From Arenicola marina (taxonomy: Eukaryota > Annelida > Polychaeta > Arenicolidae), in the NCBI GenBank assembly GCA_964019135.1, contig OZ025263.1:28581639-28645638 (forward strand): 64,000 nt of DNA, read 5' to 3'. The translations under genes and the position numbers were made by a program. Each line of letters begins with the position of its first letter. Within the stretch, counting starts at the first letter, position 1. This document shows positions 1 to 10,164 of this stretch, one piece after another. The notes under the pieces were generated by a model, which saw only the letters and a list, made by a program, of their open reading frames with translations, had not been told where the DNA came from and searched no databases.

Positions 1-606
1 TCGTTACAATAGCAGGGTTCTATAAGGGAAGTCCAGAGTCCAGGTCCATTTAAAAAAAAAATCAATGTCGAATGTCGACATTTCACGACGTTCCGTGTCG
101 CTTTTTGACTGTTCAGTGTCGTTTTTTCAAAAAGAGTCGATGTCGCTTTTTCCGATCTTCCGATCTTTAGACCGATATGATGGATAAGTAGAATGTCCAT
201 CACCTTATACTCAGTGCAAAAGCAAGCCATTTTTTTCCCGATATTATAAAAACATTTACCACTGACAATCAAATGAATATTAATACCAGAAGCCACGTGA
301 GCCCGAAATATTTTGTTTTTAAATGTTCGGATTTGAAGTAAATATCCCACTGACATATACGTTTCTATACAGCATCTTGAAGTTCTAATTGTAAAAGACA
401 GAGTATTAATATTTTACTAATAAAACGGAATGAGGTCATAACACGTTTTAACTGGTACAGATATATATACAGGAAAGGAAACACTTCCAGTATATTTAAT
501 TCTTTGTCAAATAAATAGATTACGAAATATACCAGGAAACATATTATTAGAGCAACTTTACACGCGGAGTTAACATTAACATATGTTATCCGATAGGGGA
601 TCTTAC
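1..606. other. MANBA intron or flank, no exon seen
   Basis: AT-rich sequence left of exon 8. Bases 60-175 hold degenerate GTCGACA/GTGTCG-type short repeats. No further mannosidase exon is recognisable here. Confidence 0.5.
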
Positions 607-773
607 CCCGCCGCCCCACACCCTCAGCATGTTCATATTCGCCTCCTTGGCTGACTGAAGCAACTGTCGTAAGTAGGTCGCGTTGATTTTCTCCTGGAAG
701 CTGTCGGCCGGAATCCAGTTGGAACCTTTCATGAAGACAGGCCACCCGTTGACCTTGAAGTAGAAGGTCAGGC
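607..773 (-). CDS. MANBA: MANBA coding exon 8
   Basis: 167 nt between acceptor cctacag and donor gtaaga. Encodes [25 protein letters not shown] and [11 protein letters not shown], the entry of the GH2 catalytic barrel. Ends phase 0; the next exon should begin with the IYE-type segment and is not in the window. Confidence 0.96.
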
Positions 774-3700
774 CTGTAGGACAAGACAAAATCCACAGTG
801 CGTTAAAATATTTTTTCACAACGGTTAAAATTTTAATATAACATAAACAAATCAACTAATTTAAAGGAAAGTGTCGTTAAGCCCCAATCCCGTAAAATTA
901 ATTTTAACGTGGATGTTACATATTGTTATACTGATGCCGATATATATACACATACATGAACTTTACTTTAACTTTACTTTTACTTTAACTTACTTTAACT
1001 GTTTTTTTATTATGACGCCATTAAATTATGTTGCGACATTGTAAAGTGTCAAAGTAGAGAGGGATTATGCCTCAGAGAGTGGCCCCCTAAAGACACAGGA
1101 TATTTACCCTGCACAAAGATCTACACGGGTGTGAACCACCCACCGGTCTCTCGTGCTGGCCCAGCCGAGCACACTCGACAACAGTCCAAAGCGCCACCTA
1201 CCGGGCCACGGGTTTATTACCCCATATGCTATCGTTTATGAAAGCATTCAAATATATCTCAAACTGAACCGTTACTGTCTCATATATTCATTGCCCCCGT
1301 CAATAGACACGGCGAGAGAGGCGCAGGCCGTGTGGTCTGACGTTTTGGTCACTATGACGTTCCGGTCCTAACACACGTGTAGTGGGCACTAGATCCACAC
1401 AGTGATACAACCGCAATATTTATATTGGCCACGAGACACTGACCCTCGCTCCCTGGTATAGGTTCCTGCACCAACTCCACCTGGCGGAAGCCGAGAGTCA
1501 CGCGACGACCGTCAGAAGTCCCGGATGTCTCACACCGGAAGTTGACATCGAGTATGTAGAGCGGTTGGTCCCCGAGGCCGTTCGGCCACCACGGACGGAT
1601 TTCCGCCGTCTGAAAGCGGGAAATACCCTCTTACATGAAACGCTGGTCATTATACATTTACACATTATTTGAGGGGAGGGAATATCTTTTCCGATCGCCG
1701 CGATTGGCATCCAGGAATTCTTGGAGATTGCGATTAACTGTTGGCAATTTTGGGGGATCGTTATCCGTATAATTCCTGTTTACAACGCGAAAACCTTTTC
1801 TCTATTTACCGCGATCCTGTGAATTCCTCGATATTCGGGATATCACTTTTAATGTGATTTTTTTCGCTCCCGGTCTTGAAAAATCATCATCTTGGAAATA
1901 CGATATTGCTCTCCCAAATTCTTGGAGATTCGCATTCAGAGCGGGTATTGCCCCCCTCCCCTTTATTTGGCAATAATGCACAGTCGTCCATAGTCTTCAA
2001 ACTGTTATACGTGTATGTTGCTAGGTCACATAGCATCTTGTCATTCGGTGTCTTCATCATTGTGTGGACATTATCTTTGATAACATATATTTGTCAAGAA
2101 TAAAAAAATCGTATTTAGGTCGTATATCATATCATCAGGCCTTCTACATTTCTAACAAAGTTACCTGTTAGCAAATATGCAGTTCATGGCGAGAACTTCA
2201 GAAACCATGCACTTACCTGCGGAATTTGAACGGTAAATTGGATGAAATTCTTGACGCTGTTAATGATGACGTCATCGAGCGTCTGCTCCGCGAGACCTTG
2301 CTCCAAGGTCACCTTCAGCGTCCCGGGTACGTTGGGCACACCGCCGAAGACATCAAAATACACAACTCCCTGTATGTACCAGCGATTGTCATCATCTGCA
2401 TGTGATAGAAATACATTTTGTTGATCTCACGGCAAAGAAAGTACCGATCGCCCCAGCGTCTATTCATCTATGTGCGATAGATTTAAGTCTATCTTCGCCT
2501 GGGCACACCCCATGTAAAAACTGGTATGTAGATTGATTTGCTAAACATGTAGAAAGGGGATTTCTGCATATATTTGCTTATATGACATCACAGCAAGATG
2601 TGTGGGAAGGGTCACAGATCTCTCAAGACGTCAGAAAGTATATCGCGGATACCCCGTAAATACCACAGGCTTTAAAAAACCACCGGATGATTTCTTATTT
2701 TAGATAAGAACATGAATTCATATATCTTATACACAAATATTCATATATTCATGCACGAAATGGCCCACTTACCAAGCAGCGTTTCTGCTGTTACGTATCG
2801 CATGGAAAACTCGTTGTATGCTTGAAGGGTTATATTTTTCCTGCAAAACACAAATAAACGTATGTTATGGTTTTGATATAGGATCAGATACACGTGTTTT
2901 ATGATGTTGTGTTTTCAAGCATTGAGCGGTGGTTAAGAATTCACTCCACGCGTGTTTACAAAATAGTGAGACTTAACCCCTACACAACAGTGCATTATAT
3001 GTATACTGTACATGGCAGCCCAGGGATAGACATAACCGACATGGTCGGACAGGTCAGAATACTGGCTGTATGCATGATGGGGCAGGTGAAGATTTAGACT
3101 GCGATTTCTCCCTATTGTGCAATGTTCAGCCGTTACTGAGCCAACAACCTGCAGGCACTGATCAATGCGAACAATAACTGCATGGTAGCTTTCGTAGCTT
3201 ATTAATTGTTGTTGTTGTTTCTCAGTTTGATAGGACAGGGTCAATTTTCAGGGGGGGGGTGGGGCAGGTCAATCGTAAACCCACGTGTCCAACAGGACAG
3301 GCGACAGGCAAAGTTCCTGTAAGCCTCAAGACCATGGTATACTAGTCAGGTCAGCCCCCATTCCCAGCTAAACAAACAATCTCACCATATTCCCAAAGTA
3401 GGGAAAACCGGCCCCCAGTCCCAGCTAAACAAACAATCTCACCATATTCCCAAAGTAGGGAAAACCGGCCCCCAATCCCAGCTAACCGAACAATCTCACC
3501 ATATTCCCAAGGTAGGGAAAACCGGCCCCCAGTCCCAGCTAACCAAACAATCTCACCATATTCCCGAGGTAGGGAAAACCGGCCCCCAGTCCCAGCTAAC
3601 CAAACAATCTCACCATATTCCCAAGGTAGGTAAAACCGGCCCCCAGTCCCAGCTAACCAAACAATCTCACCATATTCCCAAGGTAGGTAAAACCGGCCCC

Positions 3701-6700
3701 CAGTCCCAGCTAACCAAACAATCTCACCATATTCCCAAGGTAGGGAAAACCGGCCCCCAGTCCCAGCTAACCAAACAATCTCACCATATTCCCAAGGTAG
3801 GGAAAACCGGCTCCCAGTCCCAGCTAACCAAACAATCTCACCATATTCCCAAGGTAGGGAAAACCGGCCCCCAGTCCCAGCTAAACAAACAATCTCACCA
3901 TATTCCTAAGGTAGGGAAAGCCGGCCCCCAGTCCCAGCTAAAGGAGCTCGCCTCTTTCCGTATGAAGTTGAAGTAGCACTCTCCTTCTTGCTGTGGCGGT
4001 GGGCAGGACGGCGGCACAGGGTATGGGTAAAGAGCTGCCTGGTTCCTGGCATACTCCACTGGAGAGGTCAAGCTGACCTTCACTGTGTTGCTGCCCACCT
4101 GAAGCGTGCGTTGGAATGTTTATTCACATTCTAGTATAATAACCAACATTATGCGGAATCATTTACATCATACGTTAAGTTAATAGCCCTACTACTTTGC
4201 ACAGCAAGAAAAAATAGAAATATATGATATTAGTTACCAGCCGTAGCAATTTTACTTGGATATCTTCATGGTACATCATGCCATGAAGCTCTAACAAAGT
4301 ACATATACCATAATAAACATTAGAACATAATTAATTACTGCAAACAACCTTTTTGTAGCCGCATATATAGAAAATTAGAAGTTATATCTGCACACACAAA
4401 GACTCATTTCTTAAAACTACAAACAAGGTGATCATTTCTTAAACTACAAACAAGGTAACCATTTCATAAAACTACAAACAAGGTAACCATGTCCTAAAAT
4501 TACAAACAAGGTAACCATTTCTTAAAGCCACAACAAGATAAAACTAGCCACAAGTTCACTTTGACTTAGCCTTTCATTTCATGAGACCAAAAAAAGCCCC
4601 TATTTAAGAGACAATATATGAATGTTAATATTTGTGCACCGACGTGTTTCTGTTCTATGACATCATCTTACCTTTAATAATTGCTTGATATCAAAGACAT
4701 ATCTGCGGAACATATTGTTTGTTCTTCCGGCCAATTGGTTATTAATCGTCAAGCTAGCAATAGTGTCGATCCCACCACATAATATTTGAACAACATGATG
4801 GTTCAACAAGGCCGATGACACTGAAAACACAACATAGGAGAAAATGTACAATTTACGGAAATTAGAAAGGCAACGATTGTTATATAAATCTACATCAATC
4901 TGCTTTGATATTCTACCCCCTAGGCAATGGTTATGAAACAATAAATGAAGATACCAGTAAATGGAAGCTTAATAAATAATTCATAATGATATTGCTATAG
5001 TAAGCAATCAATCATTTTATTTTCTCTTTAGTTATACAATATACCATATTGTGTATTATATGTTATCTTATTTCAAACTAAAGTTATAACAGTTATTATT
5101 CGTATTTATCATGATATTACATATGTAGCGTGGGACCCATTATGATGCCACGTAACTGCCAACTTCCTAATATAAGACGCGGCTTCAAATAGGCAGTTTA
5201 CGGTAGTTATAAATAACTAGGTTCGTGCCGCCCGGGGATTGAGGAAGTAGCCGGTGGGGCCCGAGAAAATAAACCTAAGGTTGCTTGGTCCAAGACAAAC
5301 TAATTATATTATATTTAAACTGAAGTTTACTATGATACAATATATATATGTGGAAGAGTACTTCCCGCTATGCCAATGTATAAGTATACAAACCTACTTC
5401 CTGATATCGTTTCCTCACATGGGTTTTACTACTTCTCGCTGTGTAACAATACTGACCTAAAAAGATTGTGACTCACAGGGAAATCGGCTTGCGGGGCGGG
5501 GAGCGGGGGGTGGGGGGGTGGGGCTTGCGTGAAAGAGGAAGAGACGGGGCCCAGAGGACCTTTTTCGACACGGCTGCCTTAAAATCGACATTTGACATAA
5601 GACTTAACGACATGGACCTCTTCTTAAAATCGACATGCGACATCAGATTTAACGACACGCGACATGGACCTCTTCTTGAAATCGACATGCTACCCGGCTA
5701 CCCCCCCCCCCCTCCCTCCAATCAGGGGCCCTACGAGAGAGAGAGAAGGGGTTGGGTAGGGTGAGGGGAGGGGAGGGAGAGGAAGAAGGAATGTGACAGC
5801 AGACGTGCATGGGGAGTCAGTCGGAGAAAATCCGCACTAGGCCCGGAACCCACACGATGCTGCTAAAGCCTGCGCCACGTTGCAGGGGGAGGGGGGGGGT
5901 CTATTTGCCTCTGGGTACAAGAGACGGAAGCCTATCCTCAACTCTCCTGAAATCCAGACGGCTTTACAGACGAATTACCGTAGTTGCTCGAATATGCGCC
6001 CTGAGTAAACAAACAACTGTCTCGTCCATTGCGCGGATCTGTTGTAGTGCCAGGTTAAGCTTAATCCGTTTGCTGTGCACATGCAGGAAATAGGACAACA
6101 CTCTTCCGTCTTCTGATTGCTAAGTACAAATTACCAGATAATCCAAGCGAACAAATGCATCTTTTATGTTACTGTAACTGTGTGAAATCATGAGAAGCCA
6201 TGCACCTTCCACCTTCGACGCAACAGATTGCTTTCTTTATCTTAGCGTGTCGCTGTATGCCCTGTTAGAAAGCCTTTCAATTTGTAACAGGCTTTAATAT
6301 CATAGATTATTCATCATTGGCATGCCATATATTCACTTTTCATTTTCGTACTTGGTGGCACTATAAATGTTTTCACGTCGCCATGGCCACCTCATTTCAT
6401 CTCATTTCATTGGCCAATCGCTTCATACTCGTCGCTCATTGGTCATTACTTGGAGGTGACATGTGACGCGGGCTTTTGTATCGTGGGTACGATCACTTGC
6501 TCGTGATCCGTCGCCGTTGGCATATCGCTGACGGCTTGACTCTGTTTCATTTATTTACCTGTCATTTCTATTACCAGGTGTCTAATAAACTACCCGAATC
6601 TACGCTTGGACTATGTTCTTTATGTCCGCCCGTCGATAACTTCAGTGACGGCAGCAACGGCTACCCAAACTGTCACAAATTAATTAACAAAACATCCCAC

Positions 6701-8909
6701 CTAACACATTCTATTGAAACAACACAATCGCTCTTCCGAAGTTAACGTCCTGCTCACCCCTACCTATGCAAATCAGTAGATGGCTATTACAAAGACCAGC
6801 AAGCGATAAACAAATCGTCTCCTTCGTATGAACTCGTCGCTGGAAGCCAGACCAAGGGGGCTATCAGTAGTTTTAGTGCTGATATAGTGTTGTATCACAG
6901 GATATAGCTGCAACTGTATAATACCTTGCATTGCAAAGAACGTAAAGCAGTAGCAGGAATGTAGGCTCCCTGGAGATTATTCACCCCCAGGCATAATCCA
7001 ATCCCTCATTTCTTCGATGATTATATATGCTAATATTAAAATGTTTATAACATATAACAAGTTCATGATATGGATTACCTCAGGGGAGATCGACGCCTCA
7101 CGAGGCATCTTCGCCTCACATACAGTTTATAAAAAAATAGAGTTTACCTTGAAATGTTTTCTCATATGTCCAGTTTTCATACGACACCCATCTGTAGATT
7201 ACATCATTGAACCTGAAGTTAGGGTCAGTGTGGAGGACACCATGAGTGTGTAGGTCTGTGTACACACTCCCTGGAACCATAGCTGGTACACTGTAACCTG
7301 AAAGTAATAATAATATGAATAATACAAGTTACTCATACAGCAATTTATCCTTGAGAACGATTTTAAAATAGAAGTAGGGAAATATATATTTACGTCCTTA
7401 TGACAAAACATCATGCATCATACATCAAGGCTATATTGGCATATATACATGTAGATATTTTAAGTAATATTGTACTAGATCTAGTTGAATATTATTGTAT
7501 AAGTTGAAGTGTTAAAAAGATACATATGAATTCCTAAAAAAGAGGAGTACTTATATAAAGCTGCATGTAATGATGAGTAAGAAACTATAACTATATCTGT
7601 TTGAGATTTATTGTTGGAAATAATATAATGTAATTTCCAGTGTATAAGTTCACCGGAGTATAAGTCACACAGGCAATGTTTTAGAAATATATAGACTTGA
7701 GCCATATATAAGTTGCATCTTTGGTATGAGATTCACCTGCTGAGCTTAAGTACTGTGTAGATGATGCTGCGGTTGAAATAGTTTTAACCTGGCTGCATAA
7801 GATTTTCACTAAATGCATAAGACATGTTGATATCATTGAGAGATAAATACATTCTGAAAGTAAATTTACAGCAGCTCTATTTATATATGCAACCATGTGT
7901 GTCCACCATTGTTAACTATTGCCTGTAATTGAATTTAACTCAGCGCTCAGACCAACAACAATGTCTTATTCTAGCAAGTGGCTTCCTGTGTTAATGTTTG
8001 TTGTCAAAGGCCTAGGAACTGATAGATCTGTATTTCTTTCATGGGTATATGAAACACCGTTTCAATGGTACCAGCTTAACACCCCACTGCTAACATTAGA
8101 TTATGACTTGACGTATAGAGTAGCTGGGCATGGTTTGGGAAGTGGCAGTCTATGGTGTAACTTGATAGAATTAACTGCTGTCTTAGATAAAGAGGGCCAG
8201 ACAGAAACTTGATAATGGAGAGGCGCAATGCAAGACTACTTCTACAATTGGTGCCTGATTAATTAATTGGCTTCATTTACTGGATAGGCCGGATTATGAT
8301 AGGCGGAAACGGTGGAAGAAACTACTCCTGACTTCCCAGCTGATCAAATAGGCAGAGGGCGGGTGGAGGCACTCTAGTTCCATAGATATAACATAGTCAG
8401 CTCAGATATAGGCCCAGTCGCTGAAGCTACAGCAGCTTGCTTGCAGGACTAGGGGTAGTCCAGAGCGACAAGATTGGACTTGGTTGAAATATAAGTCGCA
8501 CAGGTGTATAAGTTGCCCCCCAGGAGTGAGGAAACAACCCGATAAAGTTATAGCTAGACAACTAAAGTCTAAGCAATTGCAAAGTTGCACTCAGACACTC
8601 CCTCGAATATTACTGCCTAATTACCAGTGATTACCTAACTATTATCAGATCCCTCAGCTTTCACAGATATGATGCTATGGCATAAATCAATGCCATGAAA
8701 TACGTATAACATGCATCAAATTACTGTAAGAGCAGCTTTAAAAGGGGTAAAATTAGACGCATTATTTTGTTCTCACTTCCATTTCCACCGTTTACTGTCC
8801 AATCTCCTCCGTTCAGCTTCAGCGTGAAGACACCGCTATCAGATGGCCTACCACTCACTTCCAAGAGAACTATGAACAAGACAAACACAACAAGATGCAC
8901 TGTCATCAT
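607..8909 (-). CDS. MANBA: Beta-mannosidase (GH2), 5' eight coding exons, partial
   Basis: Lysosomal exoglycosidase (EC 3.2.1.25) of glycoside hydrolase family 2 that removes the beta-linked mannose of N-glycan cores. Eight exons on the minus strand (8909-8777, 7297-7148, 4820-4672, 4098-3899, 2840-2773, 2395-2217, 1609-1444, 773-607) have consensus GT-AG borders and matching phases, giving 404 uninterrupted codons. Visible landmarks in order: signal peptide, NWTY, LTINN in the sugar-binding domain, [31 protein letters not shown] in the Ig-like domain, then [11 protein letters not shown] and LRVWGGG at the start of the TIM barrel. The catalytic acid/base and nucleophile glutamates belong to exons left of the window. 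Sequons NGS, NWT, NIT and NAT are present. It is head-to-head with the mucin gene, about 7.7 kb away. Family identity is from recognised motifs; orthology is inferred. Confidence 0.95.
957..1002. repeat. ACTTTA-type low-complexity repeat
   Basis: Simple iteration of CTTTACTTTAA units within MANBA intron 7. Confidence 0.7.
1444..1609 (-). CDS. MANBA: MANBA coding exon 7
   Basis: 166 nt between acceptor ctttcag and donor gtcagt. Encodes [18 protein letters not shown] and [17 protein letters not shown], the hallmark WWPNG.G.Q.LY and GFR.VEL motifs of GH2 mannosidases. Ends phase 1 with the first base of a Gly codon. Confidence 0.95.
2217..2395 (-). CDS. MANBA: MANBA coding exon 6
   Basis: 179 nt between acceptor catgcag and donor gtaagt. 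Encodes [16 protein letters not shown] onward, the start of the Ig-like beta-sandwich domain, and ends phase 0 at QIPQ. Confidence 0.88.
2773..2840 (-). CDS. MANBA: MANBA coding exon 5
   Basis: 68-nt exon between tttgcag and gtaagt. The first base completes the Trp of GIW, followed by [15 protein letters not shown] (sequon NIT). It ends in phase 1; with exon 6 it forms an Asp codon. Confidence 0.9.
3354..3950 (-). repeat. 57-bp minisatellite spanning the MANBA exon 4 splice donor
   Basis: Ten copies with exactly 57-bp spacing; the CCATATT landmark falls at 3385, 3442 and every 57 bases to 3898. On the minus strand each copy carries coding-like sequence for SWDWGP..FPTLGIW and an intact ATATG/gtgaga donor. 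Only the copy nearest the acceptor (donor at 3898-3897) reads productively. In every copy the exon frame meets TGA directly after the Trp codon, so use of a more distal donor truncates the protein. Confidence 0.92.
3899..4098 (-). CDS. MANBA: MANBA coding exon 4 (SWDWGP exon)
   Basis: 200 nt, starting in phase 0 after acceptor cttcag. Encodes SPVEYARNQ, a Pro-rich PVPPSCPPP stretch, then [23 protein letters not shown]. The final Trp codon is split TG/G at donor gtgaga. The last ~45 nt of the exon and the donor are the first of ten 57-bp tandem copies that extend into the intron. Confidence 0.95.
4410..4545. repeat. ~33-bp tandem repeat in MANBA intron 3
   Basis: About four copies of a unit containing CTACAAACAAGGTAACCAT followed by TTCTTAAA, slightly diverged. 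Confidence 0.75.
4672..4820 (-). CDS. MANBA: MANBA coding exon 3
   Basis: 149 nt, acceptor tttcag and donor gtaaga. Encodes the [14 protein letters not shown] and [11 protein letters not shown] segments of the galactose-binding-like N-terminal domain. It ends in phase 0. Confidence 0.93.
5468..5790. repeat. Purine-rich and ATCGACATG-type repeats in MANBA intron 2
   Basis: A G-rich tract (5497-5530) is followed by two or three degenerate copies of ACATGGACCTCTTCTT plus AAATCGACAT (5581-5692), a C-run and a GGGGAGG tract. No coding signal. The short open frames here are compositional. Confidence 0.55.
5791..7147. other. MANBA intron 2, nothing coding recognised
   Basis: Unique-looking, moderately AT-rich sequence. 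CCAAT/ATTGG pentamers cluster at 6408-6445, but no other promoter signal supports a start there. Confidence 0.4.
7148..7297 (-). CDS. MANBA: MANBA coding exon 2
   Basis: 150 nt between acceptor tttcag and donor gtaaac. Encodes [15 protein letters not shown] followed by [17 protein letters not shown], the conserved N-terminal part of animal beta-mannosidases. Phase 1 at both ends; joins exon 3 through a split Val codon. Confidence 0.92.
7298..8776. other. MANBA intron 1 with TATAAGT-type repeat remnants
   Basis: Two areas (about 7640-7740 and 8400-8530) share GTATAAGT(C/T)(G/A)CACAGG-like phrases. They look like remnants of one dispersed repeat. No exon seen. Confidence 0.35.
8777..8909 (-). 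CDS. MANBA: MANBA coding exon 1 (start and signal peptide)
   Basis: Starts at tandem ATG codons (8909 or 8906). The N-terminus has a hydrophobic signal core ([13 protein letters not shown]) and continues to [11 protein letters not shown], the usual start of mature beta-mannosidase. It ends in phase 1 at donor A/gtgaga; the split codon completes Ser of an NGS sequon. Confidence 0.88.
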
Positions 8910-8993
8910 CGATATATGTCTTGATTAATAGTTATTTATCTCTTTATTACGTCCAAAATGACAAGTAAAAATACTGTCTGCGGACGAGGAATG

Positions 8994-9067
8994 TGACGTC
9001 ACGAGGGATCACATGACTGGTTACACTCTCCGTTGTTGTTAGATATCCCACCGCCAGGGGGCGGAGC
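8994..9067 (-). promoter_or_regulatory. Putative MANBA proximal promoter
   Basis: Within 160 bp upstream of the start codon lie a perfect CRE (TGACGTCA, 8994-9001), a TCACATGA element (9009-9016; reverse TCATGTGA, the MiT/TFE M-box type bound at lysosomal genes), a GC box (9057-9066) and a CTCF-like CCGCCAGGGGGCGG core (9051-9064). Motifs are seen directly; binding is inferred. The order fits a TATA-less promoter firing leftward. Confidence 0.5.
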
Positions 9068-9117
9068 GCGGGGATTGCAGTCTTCACAAATCTGGTGGGG
9101 GGTTCCGCGGGTGCCTT

Positions 9118-9300
9118 GCTGCCTGAGAGAGCGGATATTTGTGATAAAAAAGATACCCCTATAGAGCGGACATTTATGATGAAGAAGTAGGCCTACACCT
9201 ATAGAGTGGACAGGGGGGTGGCTCTGAAAATGACTGGCGGTTAAACGCCCCGACCGAGCGGATTTTGGCGGTGAAAAAAGGGAGAGTAGGGTGGGGGGGG
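9118..9300. repeat. Short repeat with CTATAGAG(C/T)GGACA units
   Basis: Related phrases (GAGAGCGGATATTTGTGAT, TATAGAGCGGACATTTATGAT, TATAGAGTGGACA) are iterated about three times, then the sequence becomes G-rich. Confidence 0.5.
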
Positions 9301-9322
9301 TTCTTTACCGGTGTATGGACGT

Positions 9323-9348
9323 AACGGCCGTACTACCACAACGGCCGT
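9323..9348 (+). repeat. Left copy of a 26-bp inverted repeat
   Basis: The sequence contains two ACGGCCGT palindromes around TACTACCACA. An identical copy in inverse orientation lies at 10132-10157, about 780 bp away. Confidence 0.85.
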
Positions 9349-9380
9349 GTGAGTTAGGGGGGATGGGGTGGCGGTCTATA

Positions 9381-9460
9381 GGGGTGGGGGGGGGGGGGAA
9401 CGTGGTGGGGGCGCGTAAAGCGTGGTGGGGGCGCGTAAAGCGTGGTGGGGGCGCGTGAAG
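9381..9460. repeat. Poly-G tract and three 20-bp direct repeats
   Basis: A G-run (9386-9398) leads into three copies of CGTGGTGGGGGCGCGTAAAG at 9401, 9421 and 9441, the last with one change. G-quadruplex potential on the plus strand. Confidence 0.8.
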
Positions 9461-9541
9461 CACACAGCCGGGTCGATTGGGTTGGAGGCAGGGGTGCGCG
9501 AAGCGATTAGCGGGCCGTGTGCATCAAGCCTGCCGTGTGCA

Positions 9542-9763
9542 ATGACGCAAGGAATGGGTGATGGCGCAAAGGAGACCAACAGCCGCCTGTTTCGCCTGTG
9601 GGACGAGTATCGAAACGGCGAGCGAACGGCCTTGGGCGTTCTGCGCACGGGGAGCCGCGTCATCTGTCCCCGTCCGGAACTCCAGGAGGACCCGGTCGAC
9701 ATGGGGAACGCGGTCGGCATCGACATCGACATCGACATAGAGAACGACGACCTCGGAGAGTGA
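9542..9763 (+). CDS. Unrecognised short ORF with terminal-exon features
   Basis: An open frame (first ATG 9542; open from about 9422) whose second half has strongly G/C-biased third positions typical of real coding DNA. It encodes RLFRLWDEYRNGERT, then VICPRPELQEDPVDMGN, an Asp/Ile run and an acidic C-terminus DDLGE. The stop is followed by two AATAAA signals (9861-9866, 9882-9887) and a GT-rich stretch near 9915, as at a genuine 3' end. I see no convincing splice acceptor, so it could be a 3' exon, an intronless gene or a retrocopy. The GERT..RTGSRVICPRPE stretch recalls KOW-type mitochondrial ribosomal protein L24 only loosely, and I do not assign a function. It lies inside a 26-bp inverted-repeat pair. 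Confidence 0.35.
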   Translation: MTQGMGDGAKETNSRLFRLWDEYRNGERTALGVLRTGSRVICPRPELQEDPVDMGNAVGIDIDIDIENDDLGE

Positions 9764-9860
9764 TGGGAGAAGTTGCGGAGGAGGGGGAGGAGGAGGGACC
9801 GGAGGAGGAGTGAGGAGGAAGGCAAAACGCGGGTGAACCCGTCGGAAGTGATGTGTTGTA

Positions 9861-9930
9861 AATAAATTGGTGAGGGTGAAAAATAAATGAATTGCTTCCT
9901 GCTTACTGGTCACTGGCTTTTGTTTGTTCC
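9861..9930 (+). terminator. Polyadenylation signals for the short ORF
   Basis: AATAAA at 9861 and 9882, about 100 and 120 nt after the stop, followed by GGCTTTTGTTTGTTCC as a possible GU-rich downstream element. Confidence 0.4.
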
Positions 9931-10131
9931 ATCGAGTGAGTCATCGCGCTGAACTAACTAACATAAACGATATAACAATATACCATTATCAATTGCCGAC
10001 TCTTTTTCTGGCCTTGCTAAGCCGCTAAGCTTGCTAAGCCGATAACAACCACGCCGCCGAGCGTCCCCCCGCCGCCTGCCGTCCCTCACCCCCCCGCCCC
10101 CCCCACCCATGCTAGGGGGCGGGGAGACCAT

Positions 10132-10157
10132 ACGGCCGTTGTGGTAGTACGGCCGTT
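10132..10157 (-). repeat. Right copy of the 26-bp inverted repeat
   Basis: Exact reverse complement of 9323-9348, preceded by a C-rich low-complexity tract (10062-10110). GTCTATAG phrases lie near both copies. Confidence 0.85.
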
Positions 10158-10164
10158 CCGTCTA

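Noticed and set aside
140..180. CTTCCGATCT here and AGATCGGAAG near 29781 as sequencing-adapter contamination
   Set aside because: Only partial adapter matches, embedded in continuous genomic sequence. The 29.8-kb site belongs to a natural inverted repeat and iteration.
586..855. ORF reading upstream of MANBA exon 8 as an alternative start
   Set aside because: The extra N-terminal residues are intron sequence ending in a clear cctacag acceptor; the exon joins exon 7 in phase.
3240..3950. CRISPR-like array
   Set aside because: The 57-bp units are continuous tandem copies without unique spacers, in an animal gene intron.
9376..9913. Pro/Ser/Arg-rich minus-strand ORFs opposite the G-rich tract
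   Set aside because: They reflect the complement of GC-rich and GA-rich low-complexity DNA; the plus-strand frame has the better coding bias and poly(A) signals.
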